A DNA stretch of 64,000 bases. Source: Clostridia bacterium (lineage in GTDB: Bacteria; Bacillota; Clostridia; Christensenellales; Aristaeellaceae). The notes beneath the pieces were generated by a model. It was not told the origin of the DNA. It did no database searches and worked only from the letters and a program-made list of their open reading frames with translations. Of this stretch, positions 8,551 through 16,763 are shown in pieces; positions within the stretch are counted from its first letter, which is position 1; each line of letters opens with the position of its first letter. The translations under genes and the position numbers were made by a program. The stretch covers positions 1 through 64,000 of the forward strand of contig JAFUGS010000020.1 in NCBI GenBank assembly GCA_017469265.1, read 5' to 3'.

Positions 8551-9627
8551 TTACGCGTGCAGGCTCTGCAGTTTTTCCGTTTTTTCCGCGAGCCGGAGGG
8601 CGCTGATAAAAGGATCCAGGTCTCCGTTCATCGTATTCTGCACCCGGGGCACGGTTAATCCCAGGCGGTGATCCACCACATAGTCATGGTTGTAATAATA
8701 GGTGCGGATCCGCTGGCTCCTGTCCCCACCGGCGATCTGCTCCTTTCGGTCCGCGTCCATCGCGGTCCGCGCCTCTTCCCGCTGCCGGTCCAGCAGCCGG
8801 CTGCGCAGCACATCCAGCGCTTTCGCCTTGTTCTGCAGCTGCGACCGTTCATCCTGACAGGTGACCACCAGCCCCGTGGGCAGATGGGTCATCCGCACGG
8901 CGCTGTCCGTTGTGTTCACACCCTGCCCGCCATGGCCCGACGCATGAAAAACATCGATCTTCAGATCCTCCGGTCGGATGACCAGCTCGTTCTCCTCCGC
9001 CTCCGGAAAAACGGCCAAGGAAGCGGTGGAGGTATGAATACGTCCGCCGCTTTCCGTGACGGGCACCCGTTTGACGCAGTGGACGCCGCTTTCGAATTTC
9101 ATCCTGGCCCAGGCATCCGGGCCGGAAATCATGGCAAGCGCCTCCGTCAGGCCGCCCAGCTCCGTATCGCTCAGGGAGAGGACCGACATCCGCAGCCCAC
9201 CCCGGTCGCAGTATTTCTGATACATGCGCAGCAGGTCTCCAGCGAAAAGCGCGGCTTCCTCTCCGCCCACGCCGGCACGGATTTCCATCATCACATTCCG
9301 GCCGTCCAGCGGATCCGCCGGCACCAGCAGCAGCTTCAGTTCCTCAAGCAGGCTCGCCTCCCGGAGGCTGAGCGCCTGTTCCTCCGCCCTGGCCTCTTCC
9401 GCCAGATCCGGATCTGCCATCAGCTCCCTGGCTTCGGCCAGGTGCCGCCGCACCGCCAGAAAGGCCTCATATTTCGCCACGGTGGGCTCCAGCTGGCTCC
9501 GCTCCTTCATCACGGCCTGCAGCCGGGGATAATCGGCGATCACCTCCGGTTCCGCCATGGCCGCCCCAAGCTCCGCGTACCGATCTTTCAAGGATTCCAG
9601 TTTCTCAAACATGTTCTCATTTCCCAT
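8551..9627 (-). CDS. prfA: Peptide chain release factor 1
   Basis: Reads UAA/UAG stops and triggers peptide release. From ATG 9627 (GGAG 7 bases upstream) the product is 358 residues; ATG 9612 would give 353. The codon-recognition tripeptide is PVT at about 189-191 (RF1 type, not the SPF of RF2). The catalytic GGQ is at about 233-235. The GGQ surround reads SGHGGQGVNTTDSAVR, while most RF1 have SGAGGQHVNKTESAVR, so two neighbouring positions are unusual. The start overlaps the end of prmC, whose product methylates this GGQ glutamine. Confidence 0.95.
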   Translation of the reverse strand: MGNENMFEKLESLKDRYAELGAAMAEPEVIADYPRLQAVMKERSQLEPTVAKYEAFLAVRRHLAEARELMADPDLAEEARAEEQALSLREASLLEELKLLLVPADPLDGRNVMMEIRAGVGGEEAALFAGDLLRMYQKYCDRGGLRMSVLSLSDTELGGLTEALAMISGPDAWARMKFESGVHCVKRVPVTESGGRIHTSTASLAVFPEAEENELVIRPEDLKIDVFHASGHGGQGVNTTDSAVRMTHLPTGLVVTCQDERSQLQNKAKALDVLRSRLLDRQREEARTAMDADRKEQIAGGDRSQRIRTYYYNHDYVVDHRLGLTVPRVQNTMNGDLDPFISALRLAEKTEKLQSLHA

Positions 9628-10531
9628 CCCACGGCTCCGGAAACGTTCCGTAGTCCGCGAAAACCATCCGTGAAATGCCGGCAAAATCTTCCGATGCTTC
9701 GCAGCGCCGCGCGCCATGATCCAGCAGCAGGCGCTCCACTGCTTCGGCTTCCCCGTCGCCGACCTCCAGCATCACTGACCCGCCGGAATAAAGATGCGCC
9801 GGCGCCTCCCGGGCAATCCGGCGATAAAAGTCCAGTCCATCCGCCCCGCCGTCCAGCGCCATCCGCGGCTCCCGGCATACCTCCGGCTGCAGCGTATCGC
9901 ACGCGCCGCTGGGAATATAGGGCGGATTGGACAGAATCAGGTCAAAGCGCTGCTCCGCCATGGGCGCAAACAGGTCGCCCTCCAGAAAAAGGCAGCGGAC
10001 GCCCAGCTGTTCCGCGTTCTCCCGGGCCACTGCCAGCGCCTGGGGGCTGTAATCTGACAGGGTACAGTCAGCCGCCGGGCAATGCTTCGCCACTGAAATG
10101 CCAAGGCAGCCGCTTCCGCAGCAGAGATCCAGCACCCGCGTCTTCCGCTTCCCTTCCCGATGCGGCGTGTCCATCCCGGAAAGGTTCTTCCTTTCTTCCC
10201 GCTTCGCAATCCACCGGATCGCGGAACGCGCCAGCAGTTCGGTCTCCGGCCTGGGAATCAGCACTCCCGGGCGCACCCGGAAAGGCATTCCGAGGAAGAG
10301 CGCATCACCCAGCAGGTACTGCAGCGGCTCCCGGGCCATACGGCGAACCATCAGCGCCTCAAAAGCCTGAAGCTGTTCCTCCGCAACAATCAGATCAAAG
10401 CCCGCCCGCAGCTGAAGCGGCGGTTCTCCCGTCACCCTGCTGAGCAGCATGGCGGCATCGTAAGCCGCGTCCGGCACCCCTGCTTGCTTCAGGCGCCTGG
10501 CCGCGTCCAACAGCAGGGCTCTGGCCGTCAC
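9617..10531 (-). CDS. prmC: Release factor glutamine methyltransferase PrmC
   Basis: SAM-dependent N5-glutamine methyltransferase for the GGQ motif of release factors. The 304-residue protein has an N-terminal helical domain, the SAM site VLDLCCGSGCLGIS near 140 and the catalytic NPPYIPSG near 208. It starts with GTG 10531, overlapping the preceding stop (GTGA), and it overlaps prfA downstream, so substrate and enzyme are made from coupled frames. Confidence 0.95.
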   Translation of the reverse strand: MTARALLLDAARRLKQAGVPDAAYDAAMLLSRVTGEPPLQLRAGFDLIVAEEQLQAFEALMVRRMAREPLQYLLGDALFLGMPFRVRPGVLIPRPETELLARSAIRWIAKREERKNLSGMDTPHREGKRKTRVLDLCCGSGCLGISVAKHCPAADCTLSDYSPQALAVARENAEQLGVRCLFLEGDLFAPMAEQRFDLILSNPPYIPSGACDTLQPEVCREPRMALDGGADGLDFYRRIAREAPAHLYSGGSVMLEVGDGEAEAVERLLLDHGARRCEASEDFAGISRMVFADYGTFPEPWDGK

Positions 10532-11589
10532 GCGGGCTCCTCCGCCTGTTCCGTTTCTGCCACCGGCGGCACATAATCCTTCTCCGATTCATGATAATCA
10601 TGGAGAACCGCCCAGCCCTCCGGGGTTTTTTCCGCGTGGGCGGGCAGACCGTAAAGCACCACATTCACAGACACGATGGCGCATTCCAGCATGGAGGCGT
10701 CCGGTTCCCGGGTGGTCAGACGCTGCATCTGCAGCCCCGGCCAGCGAAGAATGTGCGCGATCCGGCTTTGAGAATGGGCCAGGCCCATCAACACCTCGTA
10801 GCTGACGCCCGCCACAATGGGCAGCATCGCCAGATGGAACAGCACGCGGACAAAATAATTGCTGATGGGCACCAGGATATTCAGCACCAGGAACAGCAGA
10901 ATGCTGATGGAGAAAACAATCAGCAGGAACGCCGTGCCGCACCGGGGATGCAGCCTGGAGAATGTCTGCGCGTTTTCCGGCGTCAGCTCCAGCCCGCTTT
11001 CATAGCAGTGCACAGATTTATGCTCCGCGCCGTGGTACTGGAAGGTCCGCCGGACATCCGGCACAAACGCCACCGCGATCATGTATCCCACCAGGATCAG
11101 AATCTTCACCAGGCCTCCCAGCAGGGTGTACCCAAGCGGGCCCATGCCGGCGGACTTCAGCGCGCTCTCCACCCCGGCGGGAATGGCCATGAACAGTCCG
11201 ATGCTCAGCAGCACCGCCAGCACGATGGCTACGCCCATGACGATTTTATCCACGCCCTTGCCCAGCTTTTTTGCCAGCCATTTTTCAAATCTCGTGGGCT
11301 CTTCGTCCAGGATGCCCAGCATCTGCGTGGATGCCTCCAGCGTGTTCATGCCGAAATAGAGCATGGTAACCATGTTCACCATGCCCCTGATAAAAGGCCT
11401 GCCCATCCACGGATGCTTTTCCTTCGGAGCGACGAAGGGCGTCCTTTTGGTTACCAGTGTGCCGTCAGGCCGGCGGACCGTTACCGCCGTCGCGTTGCCG
11501 GACCGCATCATGACGCCTTCCATCACCGCCTGGCCGCCCATATCCTTCACGGCGCAGGAAACGGAATTGTTCAGGTTTTCCTTCTTCAT
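10528..11589 (-). CDS. DUF1385 membrane protein (YqhQ-like)
   Basis: A 353-residue DUF1385 protein. The family opening MGGQAVMEGVMMR is near residue 17. Hydrophobic helices occur near 110-130, 148-170, 215-240 and 245-265, with the conserved YHGAEHKSVHCYE between. HPRCGTAFLLIV follows near 215. In B. subtilis and many Clostridia this gene is next to prmC-prfA, as here. The molecular role is unknown; the conserved His/Glu/Cys cluster suggests metal binding. The start at 11589 has only a weak ribosome site (GAGGCGG, about 11 bases away). Confidence 0.85.
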   Translation of the reverse strand: MKKENLNNSVSCAVKDMGGQAVMEGVMMRSGNATAVTVRRPDGTLVTKRTPFVAPKEKHPWMGRPFIRGMVNMVTMLYFGMNTLEASTQMLGILDEEPTRFEKWLAKKLGKGVDKIVMGVAIVLAVLLSIGLFMAIPAGVESALKSAGMGPLGYTLLGGLVKILILVGYMIAVAFVPDVRRTFQYHGAEHKSVHCYESGLELTPENAQTFSRLHPRCGTAFLLIVFSISILLFLVLNILVPISNYFVRVLFHLAMLPIVAGVSYEVLMGLAHSQSRIAHILRWPGLQMQRLTTREPDASMLECAIVSVNVVLYGLPAHAEKTPEGWAVLHDYHESEKDYVPPVAETEQAEEPA

Positions 11590-11612
11590 TGCGGGAAACC
11601 GCCTCGCTTTCC

Positions 11613-11630
11613 GGGTGATCCAAATCACCC
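11613..11630 (-). other. Hairpin ahead of the DUF1385 gene
   Basis: GGGTGAT/ATCACCC, a perfect 7-base-pair stem with a 4-base loop, lies about 25 bases before the start of the DUF1385 gene in the 67-base gap after the carboxypeptidase. No T tract follows in either direction, so it may protect RNA or bind a protein rather than terminate. Confidence 0.45.
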
Positions 11631-11656
11631 CAGTATTATTTTCGACGCCCTTAGTG

Positions 11657-12721
11657 TTATTCCTGCTTTTCCATGCCGTTTCCCGATTCTGCGGCCTCCG
11701 CGCCGGGCTGATAGCGGGCGAGATACTCCTCCAGACAGAGATCCTCCTCCCAGATGATGCGGGCGTGTTCCGGTCCGACATAGCGGATGTGCCAGGGTTC
11801 CGGCGTGAAGCCTGTAATTTCCTTCTTCCCCTCCGGATACCGGATGATGAAGCCGTATTCCCAGCAGTTGGCATGCAGCCAGGTGCATTGTCTGGTGCCG
11901 ATAAAGGAGCTGGCGCCAGGCACATTGATGTCAAAGGCCAGCCCCAGATGATGCTCGCTGGCGCCAGGCTCTGCCACGGTCTGCAGCGCTGCCCGCCGGG
12001 CACGGCCGCGGCTCCATCCTGTGTTTTTCTTTAAATAGGTATTGATGCGGTTGTTCAGCAAGCTTTCCTGAGCGGCATAGCTGCGGTACGCCGCGCTGCA
12101 CTGCCATTTGGTAATTCCGTCCGCCCGGGCCGCTTCCAGCATGGTCACCAGCGCTTCCACCGCCGTCCGCACCGCCTGCGTATCCGGGTATTTGATCCGG
12201 ATCAGGCTTTCATCGCAGTAATCCGTCATCTTCACCAGGTCTGCCGGCAGAAAATCCTCCCCCACCGGGTGTTCCAGGTTGGTCAGCATAGGCCAGTCGC
12301 CGGCCAGAACATCCACCGGTTCCGGCGGCGGCAGCGGTGAAAGGGCCTCCGATGAATACAGCCGGGCCTGCGTCTGCTTTCCAGCCGCGCCGTCCACGCT
12401 GAGGCTGTTCCGTTTCTGAAAAGCCTGCACGGCCTGCTTTGTCGCCGTACCATAGATCCCGTCCGCTTCCCCCGGGTCATATCCCAGTTCCTTCAGCCGC
12501 AGCTGCAGGGCGGTCACATCCTCTCCCTTTGAGCCGCTCTTCAGCAGGCGGAAAGAGGCGGGCGGCGTCACAGCGGAAGCCTGCGTTTCTTCATTTTCTC
12601 CCGCGTCCGCAGCCTCTTCCGCGGCCATGGATGCCGCTTCTTCCTCCGGCAAATCCTCCGCCATGGCGAAACCCGCGCAAAGCAGGCAGCAGAGCAGCAG
12701 CCAGCTGATCCGTCTTTTCAT
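11657..12721 (-). CDS. Secreted D,D-carboxypeptidase (VanY family) with peptidoglycan-binding domain
   Basis: A 354-residue exported cell-wall hydrolase. Residues 1-21 are a signal peptide. An acidic stretch follows, then a PG_binding_1 domain at about 58-120 (LQLRLKELGYDPGEADGIYG) and a Pro-rich linker. The VanY/DacB catalytic domain is at about 165-325. Zinc ligands are visible in S255-E-H257-x-x-G-x-A-x-D264 and in EPWH311. It should trim terminal D-alanine from peptidoglycan stems. ATG 12721 overlaps the stop of the small upstream gene (ATGA). Confidence 0.92.
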   Translation of the reverse strand: MKRRISWLLLCCLLCAGFAMAEDLPEEEAASMAAEEAADAGENEETQASAVTPPASFRLLKSGSKGEDVTALQLRLKELGYDPGEADGIYGTATKQAVQAFQKRNSLSVDGAAGKQTQARLYSSEALSPLPPPEPVDVLAGDWPMLTNLEHPVGEDFLPADLVKMTDYCDESLIRIKYPDTQAVRTAVEALVTMLEAARADGITKWQCSAAYRSYAAQESLLNNRINTYLKKNTGWSRGRARRAALQTVAEPGASEHHLGLAFDINVPGASSFIGTRQCTWLHANCWEYGFIIRYPEGKKEITGFTPEPWHIRYVGPEHARIIWEEDLCLEEYLARYQPGAEAAESGNGMEKQE

Positions 12722-12954
12722 CTGGCATCCCTCGCTTCCAGCGCCTTTTGCACAATGCGCAGAAAGACGGTATTATCCGTCAGGCAGCCGATGGCTTCCA
12801 CCGCCCACAGCAGCCGTGTCCGATCCGAAGCCTGTAAGTCTGTCCGAACCTCCTCCCGCAGGCGCCTGGCGTTCGTCATATTTCGCTGCCAGGTTTGCCA
12901 GGCTTTTTCCCGGCTGAAGGGGTTCTGATCCGCTGTCATTGCTTTTTCCGTCAT
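12718..12954 (-). CDS. Small hypothetical protein
   Basis: A 78-residue, probably cytoplasmic helical protein rich in Arg and Ala, with no signal peptide or membrane helix. I do not recognise the family. It includes KAWQTWQRNMTNARRL and LLWAVEAIGCLTDNTVF. ATG 12954 is preferred over an in-frame upstream start at 12987 because TGGAG lies 7 bases before it. Its stop overlaps the VanY-like start by 4 bases, so the two are probably co-translated. Confidence 0.65.
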   Translation of the reverse strand: MTEKAMTADQNPFSREKAWQTWQRNMTNARRLREEVRTDLQASDRTRLLWAVEAIGCLTDNTVFLRIVQKALEARDAR

Positions 12955-13105
12955 GGTGCCGCTCCATTCCTGTACACTTCCGTCCATTCAGACAAAGAAA
13001 GCGATATGTTTTCCTTCCCGGCAGAACGCTTCATCGGCCGGGAGCATGTCCGGGCTGTGCCCGGCGCCTGTTTTCCGTAAACCGGGGCCGCCCTTTCCGG
13101 GCTTT

Positions 13106-13130
13106 CAAAAAGCCCTGCGGGCGCAGGGCT
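13106..13130 (-). terminator. Rho-independent terminator after apt
   Basis: On the minus strand an 8-base-pair stem AGCCCTGC/GCAGGGCT with a 4-base loop is followed by TTTTT (13110-13106), starting 6 bases after the apt stop. Confidence 0.9.
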
Positions 13131-13135
13131 CAGTC

Positions 13136-13660
13136 TCAGTTCCCGGGGTAGATAATCAGGCTGCTGAGGTCATACTTTTTCAGTTTTTCCCGTCCCTTCA
13201 GCCCGGCCAGTTCCATCACGAAAAGCATTTTCACCACCTGGCCGCCCAGGGCTTCCACCAGCTTTGCGGCCGCCTCCGCGGATCCGCCGGTAGCCATCAG
13301 ATCATCCACGATGATCACCTTCTGGCCGGGACGGATGGCGTCCTTGTGAATCTCGATTTCCGCCTGGCCGTACTCCAGGTCGTACTTGCAGCTGACCGTC
13401 TCCCGGGGCAGCTTTCCCTTTTTCCGGACGGGAACAAAGCCCTTTCCCATCAGATAAGCCACCGGCACACCAAAGATGAACCCGCGGCTTTCCGGCCCGA
13501 TGACCAGGTCAAAATCCAGATCCTTCGCCTCGTTCACCAGGCCGTCCACCGCCAGCTTCAGGCCGTCCGGATCCTGGATGACGGAGGTAATATCCCGGAA
13601 CATGATCCCGGGTTCCGGGAAGTCCGGAATGGTAATGACATAATCTTCCAGCTTTTTCAT
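13136..13660 (-). CDS. apt: Adenine phosphoribosyltransferase
   Basis: Salvages adenine with PRPP to make AMP. The 174-residue length matches the family. The PRPP-binding loop VIIVDDLMATGGS is near 118-130, the N-terminal IPDFPEPGIMFRDITS is near 10-25, and GPESRGFIFG lies near 56. GGGAGG about 8 bases upstream fixes ATG 13660. It is monocistronic, with its own promoter and terminator, and is divergent from pgi. Confidence 0.97.
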   Translation of the reverse strand: MKKLEDYVITIPDFPEPGIMFRDITSVIQDPDGLKLAVDGLVNEAKDLDFDLVIGPESRGFIFGVPVAYLMGKGFVPVRKKGKLPRETVSCKYDLEYGQAEIEIHKDAIRPGQKVIIVDDLMATGGSAEAAAKLVEALGGQVVKMLFVMELAGLKGREKLKKYDLSSLIIYPGN

Positions 13661-13704
13661 GCTGCTTCCTCCCGTATATTCAACGCTGAGTAGGTTCCTT
13701 GTCT

Positions 13705-13733
13705 ATCTTATCACAGACCCGGGACCTTCGCAA
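13705..13733 (-). promoter_or_regulatory. apt promoter
   Basis: Minus strand TTGCGA (13733-13728), 17-base spacer, TAAGAT (13710-13705) with an extended -10 TG. Confidence 0.65.
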
Positions 13734-13750
13734 TCTGAAAAATTCACGGA

Positions 13751-13779
13751 TTGACGATCATAGGGGCTTATGCTAAAAT
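13751..13779 (+). promoter_or_regulatory. pgi promoter
   Basis: TTGACG (13751-13756), 17-base spacer, TAAAAT (13774-13779) with an extended -10 TG at 13771-13772. It lies back to back with the apt promoter. Confidence 0.7.
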
Positions 13780-13821
13780 TTTACAGGAGATTCCATTCTG
13801 ATTTGATAAGGGGTGTAGAAC

Positions 13822-15405
13822 ATGCTTCAGTGGCGCAATCTGGATACGCTGGACAGCTGGAAAAAGCTGGAACAGGCGGGGAAAAAAGTGGATCTGACGG
13901 AAGCGCTGGCCGGGGAAGCCGGCGCCGGGCGGGTCAGGGCCTGCGCGGTCCCCATGGGCGGCGGGCTGACCTATTATTATGGGGCGAAGCAGGTGGATGA
14001 GGAGATTCTTTCCGGCCTGCAGGCCCTGGCGGAGGAAGCGCAGCTGACCGATAAATACCAGGCTTTGTACGAGGGCGAAGTAATCAACACCGGGGAAAAG
14101 AGACTGGTGCTGCACCAGCTGACCAGAGGGCAGCTGGGCCGTCCCGTCATCGCGGACGGCGTGGACAAACGCGCCTTCTATCTGGCCCAGCAGGAACGCA
14201 TAGCCGAATTTGCCCGCAAAGTGCACGCCGGAGAAATCGTGAACGAAGCCGGGGAAAAGTTCACCACCGTGGTACAGATCGGTATCGGCGGCAGCGATCT
14301 GGGGCCCCGGGCCATGTACCTGGCGCTGGAAAACTGGGCCAAGGCGCAGAACACCTTCTTTATGGAGGCGAAATTCATCTCCAACGTGGATCCGGATGAC
14401 GCCGCCGCTGTGCTGCGGAGCACGGACGTGGCGCATGCCATCTTCATTCTGGTCAGCAAGAGCGGCACCACCCTGGAGACCCTGACCAACGAAGCCTTCG
14501 TCAAGGACGCGCTGAAAAAAGCCGGGCTGGACGCCGGAAAGCATATGATCGCGGTGACCAGCGAAACCTCTCCCCTCGCGAAGAGCAGTGACTACCTGGC
14601 CGCCTTCTTCATGGATGACTATATCGGCGGCCGTTATTCTTCCACATCCGCTGTGGGCGGCGCCGTGTTGAGCCTGGCCTTTGGGCCCGACGTCTTCGCC
14701 CGTTTCCTGGCCGGCGCCGCGGAGGAAGACCGTCTGGCCACCGAACCTGACGCACGCAAAAACCCGGCCATGCTGGACGCGCTGATCGGCGTGTACGAGC
14801 GGAATGTTCTGGGATATCCCGCCACCGCCGTCCTGCCCTACAGTCAGGCGCTGAGCCGTTTCCCCGCCCATCTGCAGCAGCTGGATATGGAGTCCAACGG
14901 CAAGAGCGTCAACCGGGACGGAGAAAAGGTGCCCTATGTCACAGGGCCGGTCATCTTCGGTGAGCCCGGCACCAACGGGCAGCACAGCTTCTATCAGCTG
15001 CTGCACCAGGGCACGGATATCATCCCGCTCCAGTTCATTGCCTTCCGGCAGAATCAGGCCGGCGTGGATGTGGACATTCAGGGAAGCACCAGCCAGCAGA
15101 AGCTGGGGGCCAATGTGGCCGCGCAGATCCTGGCTTTCGCCTGCGGCAAGCAGGACGCGAACCGGAACAAATATTTCGAGGGCAACCGGCCCAGCAGCAT
15201 TATCATCGGTGAGCAGCTGACGCCCGAAGCCCTCGGCGCGCTGCTGGCGCATTTTGAAAACAAGGTTATGTTCCAGGGCTTCCTGTGGAACCTGAACAGC
15301 TTTGACCAGGAAGGCGTCCAGCTGGGCAAGGTGCTGGCAAAGCGCGTTCTGGCGCATGATACGGATGGCGCCCTGAAGGTTTTCAGCGATCTGCTGGCGA
15401 TCTGA
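13822..15405 (+). CDS. pgi: Glucose-6-phosphate isomerase
   Basis: Interconverts glucose-6-phosphate and fructose-6-phosphate. The 527-residue protein has the sugar-isomerase motifs VVQIGIGGSDLGPRAM near 150 and SKSGTTLETL near 213. SSTSAVGGAVLSLAFG near 273, a QLDMESNGKS stretch and GEPGTNGQHSFYQLLHQG near 378 follow. AAGGGG 8-13 bases upstream supports ATG 13822. The gene is single, with a promoter and terminator, and converges on pfkA. Confidence 0.96.
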   Translation: MLQWRNLDTLDSWKKLEQAGKKVDLTEALAGEAGAGRVRACAVPMGGGLTYYYGAKQVDEEILSGLQALAEEAQLTDKYQALYEGEVINTGEKRLVLHQLTRGQLGRPVIADGVDKRAFYLAQQERIAEFARKVHAGEIVNEAGEKFTTVVQIGIGGSDLGPRAMYLALENWAKAQNTFFMEAKFISNVDPDDAAAVLRSTDVAHAIFILVSKSGTTLETLTNEAFVKDALKKAGLDAGKHMIAVTSETSPLAKSSDYLAAFFMDDYIGGRYSSTSAVGGAVLSLAFGPDVFARFLAGAAEEDRLATEPDARKNPAMLDALIGVYERNVLGYPATAVLPYSQALSRFPAHLQQLDMESNGKSVNRDGEKVPYVTGPVIFGEPGTNGQHSFYQLLHQGTDIIPLQFIAFRQNQAGVDVDIQGSTSQQKLGANVAAQILAFACGKQDANRNKYFEGNRPSSIIIGEQLTPEALGALLAHFENKVMFQGFLWNLNSFDQEGVQLGKVLAKRVLAHDTDGALKVFSDLLAI

Positions 15406-15430
15406 CAGTCTTTCCCCGAAACAGAATCAT

Positions 15431-15465
15431 CCCCGGGCCGAACGGCCCGGGGTTGTACTTGTTTT
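15431..15465 (+). terminator. Terminator after pgi
   Basis: A 9-base-pair GC stem CCCCGGGCC/GGCCCGGGG with a GAAC loop is followed by the T-rich TTGTACTTGTTTTT. Confidence 0.8.
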
Positions 15466-15505
15466 TGGAATGCTTTTGACTTTCCGGTGAGAAAAACGGC
15501 GCTCT

Positions 15506-16555
15506 TTACAGGGAGTTCACCAGGTCAAACAGCGGCCGGTTGAAATGCTTGTCCGAGGACAGGGCCTCGTCGATGGGCATATAGGTAACCCGGCCGTTCT
15601 TCATGCCGATCACCTGGTTGGCCACGCCGTCCCGCAGCAGCTTCACCGCCAGGTTTCCTGCTTCGAAGGCGAAGGCGCTGTCCCGCGCCGTGGGTTCCGC
15701 GCCGCGCTGGGTGTACCCGATGATGGTCGCCCGGGCTTCCACCATGCCGCACATCCGTTTCATCACGGAAGCGAAGCGAACCGCGCCCATGGGCTCACCC
15801 TGATAGCAGGGCTTGCCATGGGTCGTCAGATACCCATACAGATCAAAAGGCGCCATGGAATCGTAGCAGCCTTCGGCCAGGATGATCGTCGCCCGTGTGT
15901 TGCCCTTGGCCAGCTGTTTCCGCAGCTGATCGGCCACGCCTTCCACCGTCCACGGCACCTCCGGCACCACCACGATCTCACTGCCGGTGGAAACAGCCGT
16001 CGTCAGCGCGATATCACCGCAATGCCGGCCCATGACTTCCACCACTGCGGGACGGTCATGGCTCCGGCTGGTCGCCCGGATGGAACGAACCGCGTCCACG
16101 CAGACGTTCACCGCGGTATCAAAGCCCAGAGTCATCTCCGTATAACCCAGATCATTGTCGATCGTGGCGGGAATGCCGATACAGGGAACACCCAGCTCGC
16201 AGAGGCGCTGGGCCCCCTGGAAGCTGCCGTCCCCTCCCAGCACCACCAGGCCGTCGATCTCCATCGCGGCCAGGGTCTTCACCGCCAGCTCGCGGTAGGC
16301 CGGGTCCAGAAACTCGACACACCGGGCCGTCCGCAGATAGGTACCGGGTTCGTCCGCGATATCCAGCACCGTATCCAGGTACAGCTCCTGCATGTCATCC
16401 CGGATATTGGTGCTCTTCCGCAGCAGGCCGTTATAGCCGTGCTTAATGCCGATCAGAGGCATCCCGTACAGGCTGGCGCTGCGGGCAATGGCCATGACGG
16501 CCGCGTTCATGCCGGGGCTGTCGCCGCCGCTGGTTAAAACGCCGATTTTTCTCAT
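15506..16555 (-). CDS. pfkA: ATP-dependent 6-phosphofructokinase
   Basis: Commits fructose-6-phosphate to glycolysis. The 349-residue protein shows GVLTSGGDSPGMNA at 5-18, GGDGSFQGA near 101, the catalytic PATIDND near 123 and MGRHCGDIAL near 168. GGDGS and the lack of lysine in PATIDND point to ATP rather than pyrophosphate as donor. It is about 30 residues longer than typical bacterial PfkA, mostly in the C-terminal half. ATG 16555 follows GGAAGGAG at about 11 bases. Confidence 0.93.
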   Translation of the reverse strand: MRKIGVLTSGGDSPGMNAAVMAIARSASLYGMPLIGIKHGYNGLLRKSTNIRDDMQELYLDTVLDIADEPGTYLRTARCVEFLDPAYRELAVKTLAAMEIDGLVVLGGDGSFQGAQRLCELGVPCIGIPATIDNDLGYTEMTLGFDTAVNVCVDAVRSIRATSRSHDRPAVVEVMGRHCGDIALTTAVSTGSEIVVVPEVPWTVEGVADQLRKQLAKGNTRATIILAEGCYDSMAPFDLYGYLTTHGKPCYQGEPMGAVRFASVMKRMCGMVEARATIIGYTQRGAEPTARDSAFAFEAGNLAVKLLRDGVANQVIGMKNGRVTYMPIDEALSSDKHFNRPLFDLVNSL

Positions 16556-16708
16556 AATAGCGTACGCTCCTTCCAGAATCATGGCCAGGCTTCTCATCAC
16601 CGTACAGCCGGAGCTATTCTACCACAAAACACATCGGGAAAAAAGAGTAAAACGAAAGAAAATCAAAAACTTCTCTGTGTAATCTTTTTGTAATATTTTC
16701 TTTACATT

Positions 16709-16739
16709 TTGTTTCAATGGTGTTATACTTTTTTTGTCT
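16709..16739 (+). promoter_or_regulatory. Promoter for the peptidoglycan-binding protein
   Basis: An extended -10, TGT-TATACT (16731-16739), sits in an AT-rich stretch unlike the surrounding DNA. A poor -35 such as TTGTTT (16709-16714, 19-base spacer) is possible. The start codon is 25 bases downstream. Confidence 0.5.
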
Positions 16740-16763
16740 ATGGTTGGTTAGGAGGTGTCTTGA

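Noticed and set aside
15506-16555. Reading pfkA as a pyrophosphate-dependent enzyme because ppdK is present
   Set aside because: GGDGS and PATIDND are the ATP-type residues; pyrophosphate types usually have GGDDT and PKTIDND.
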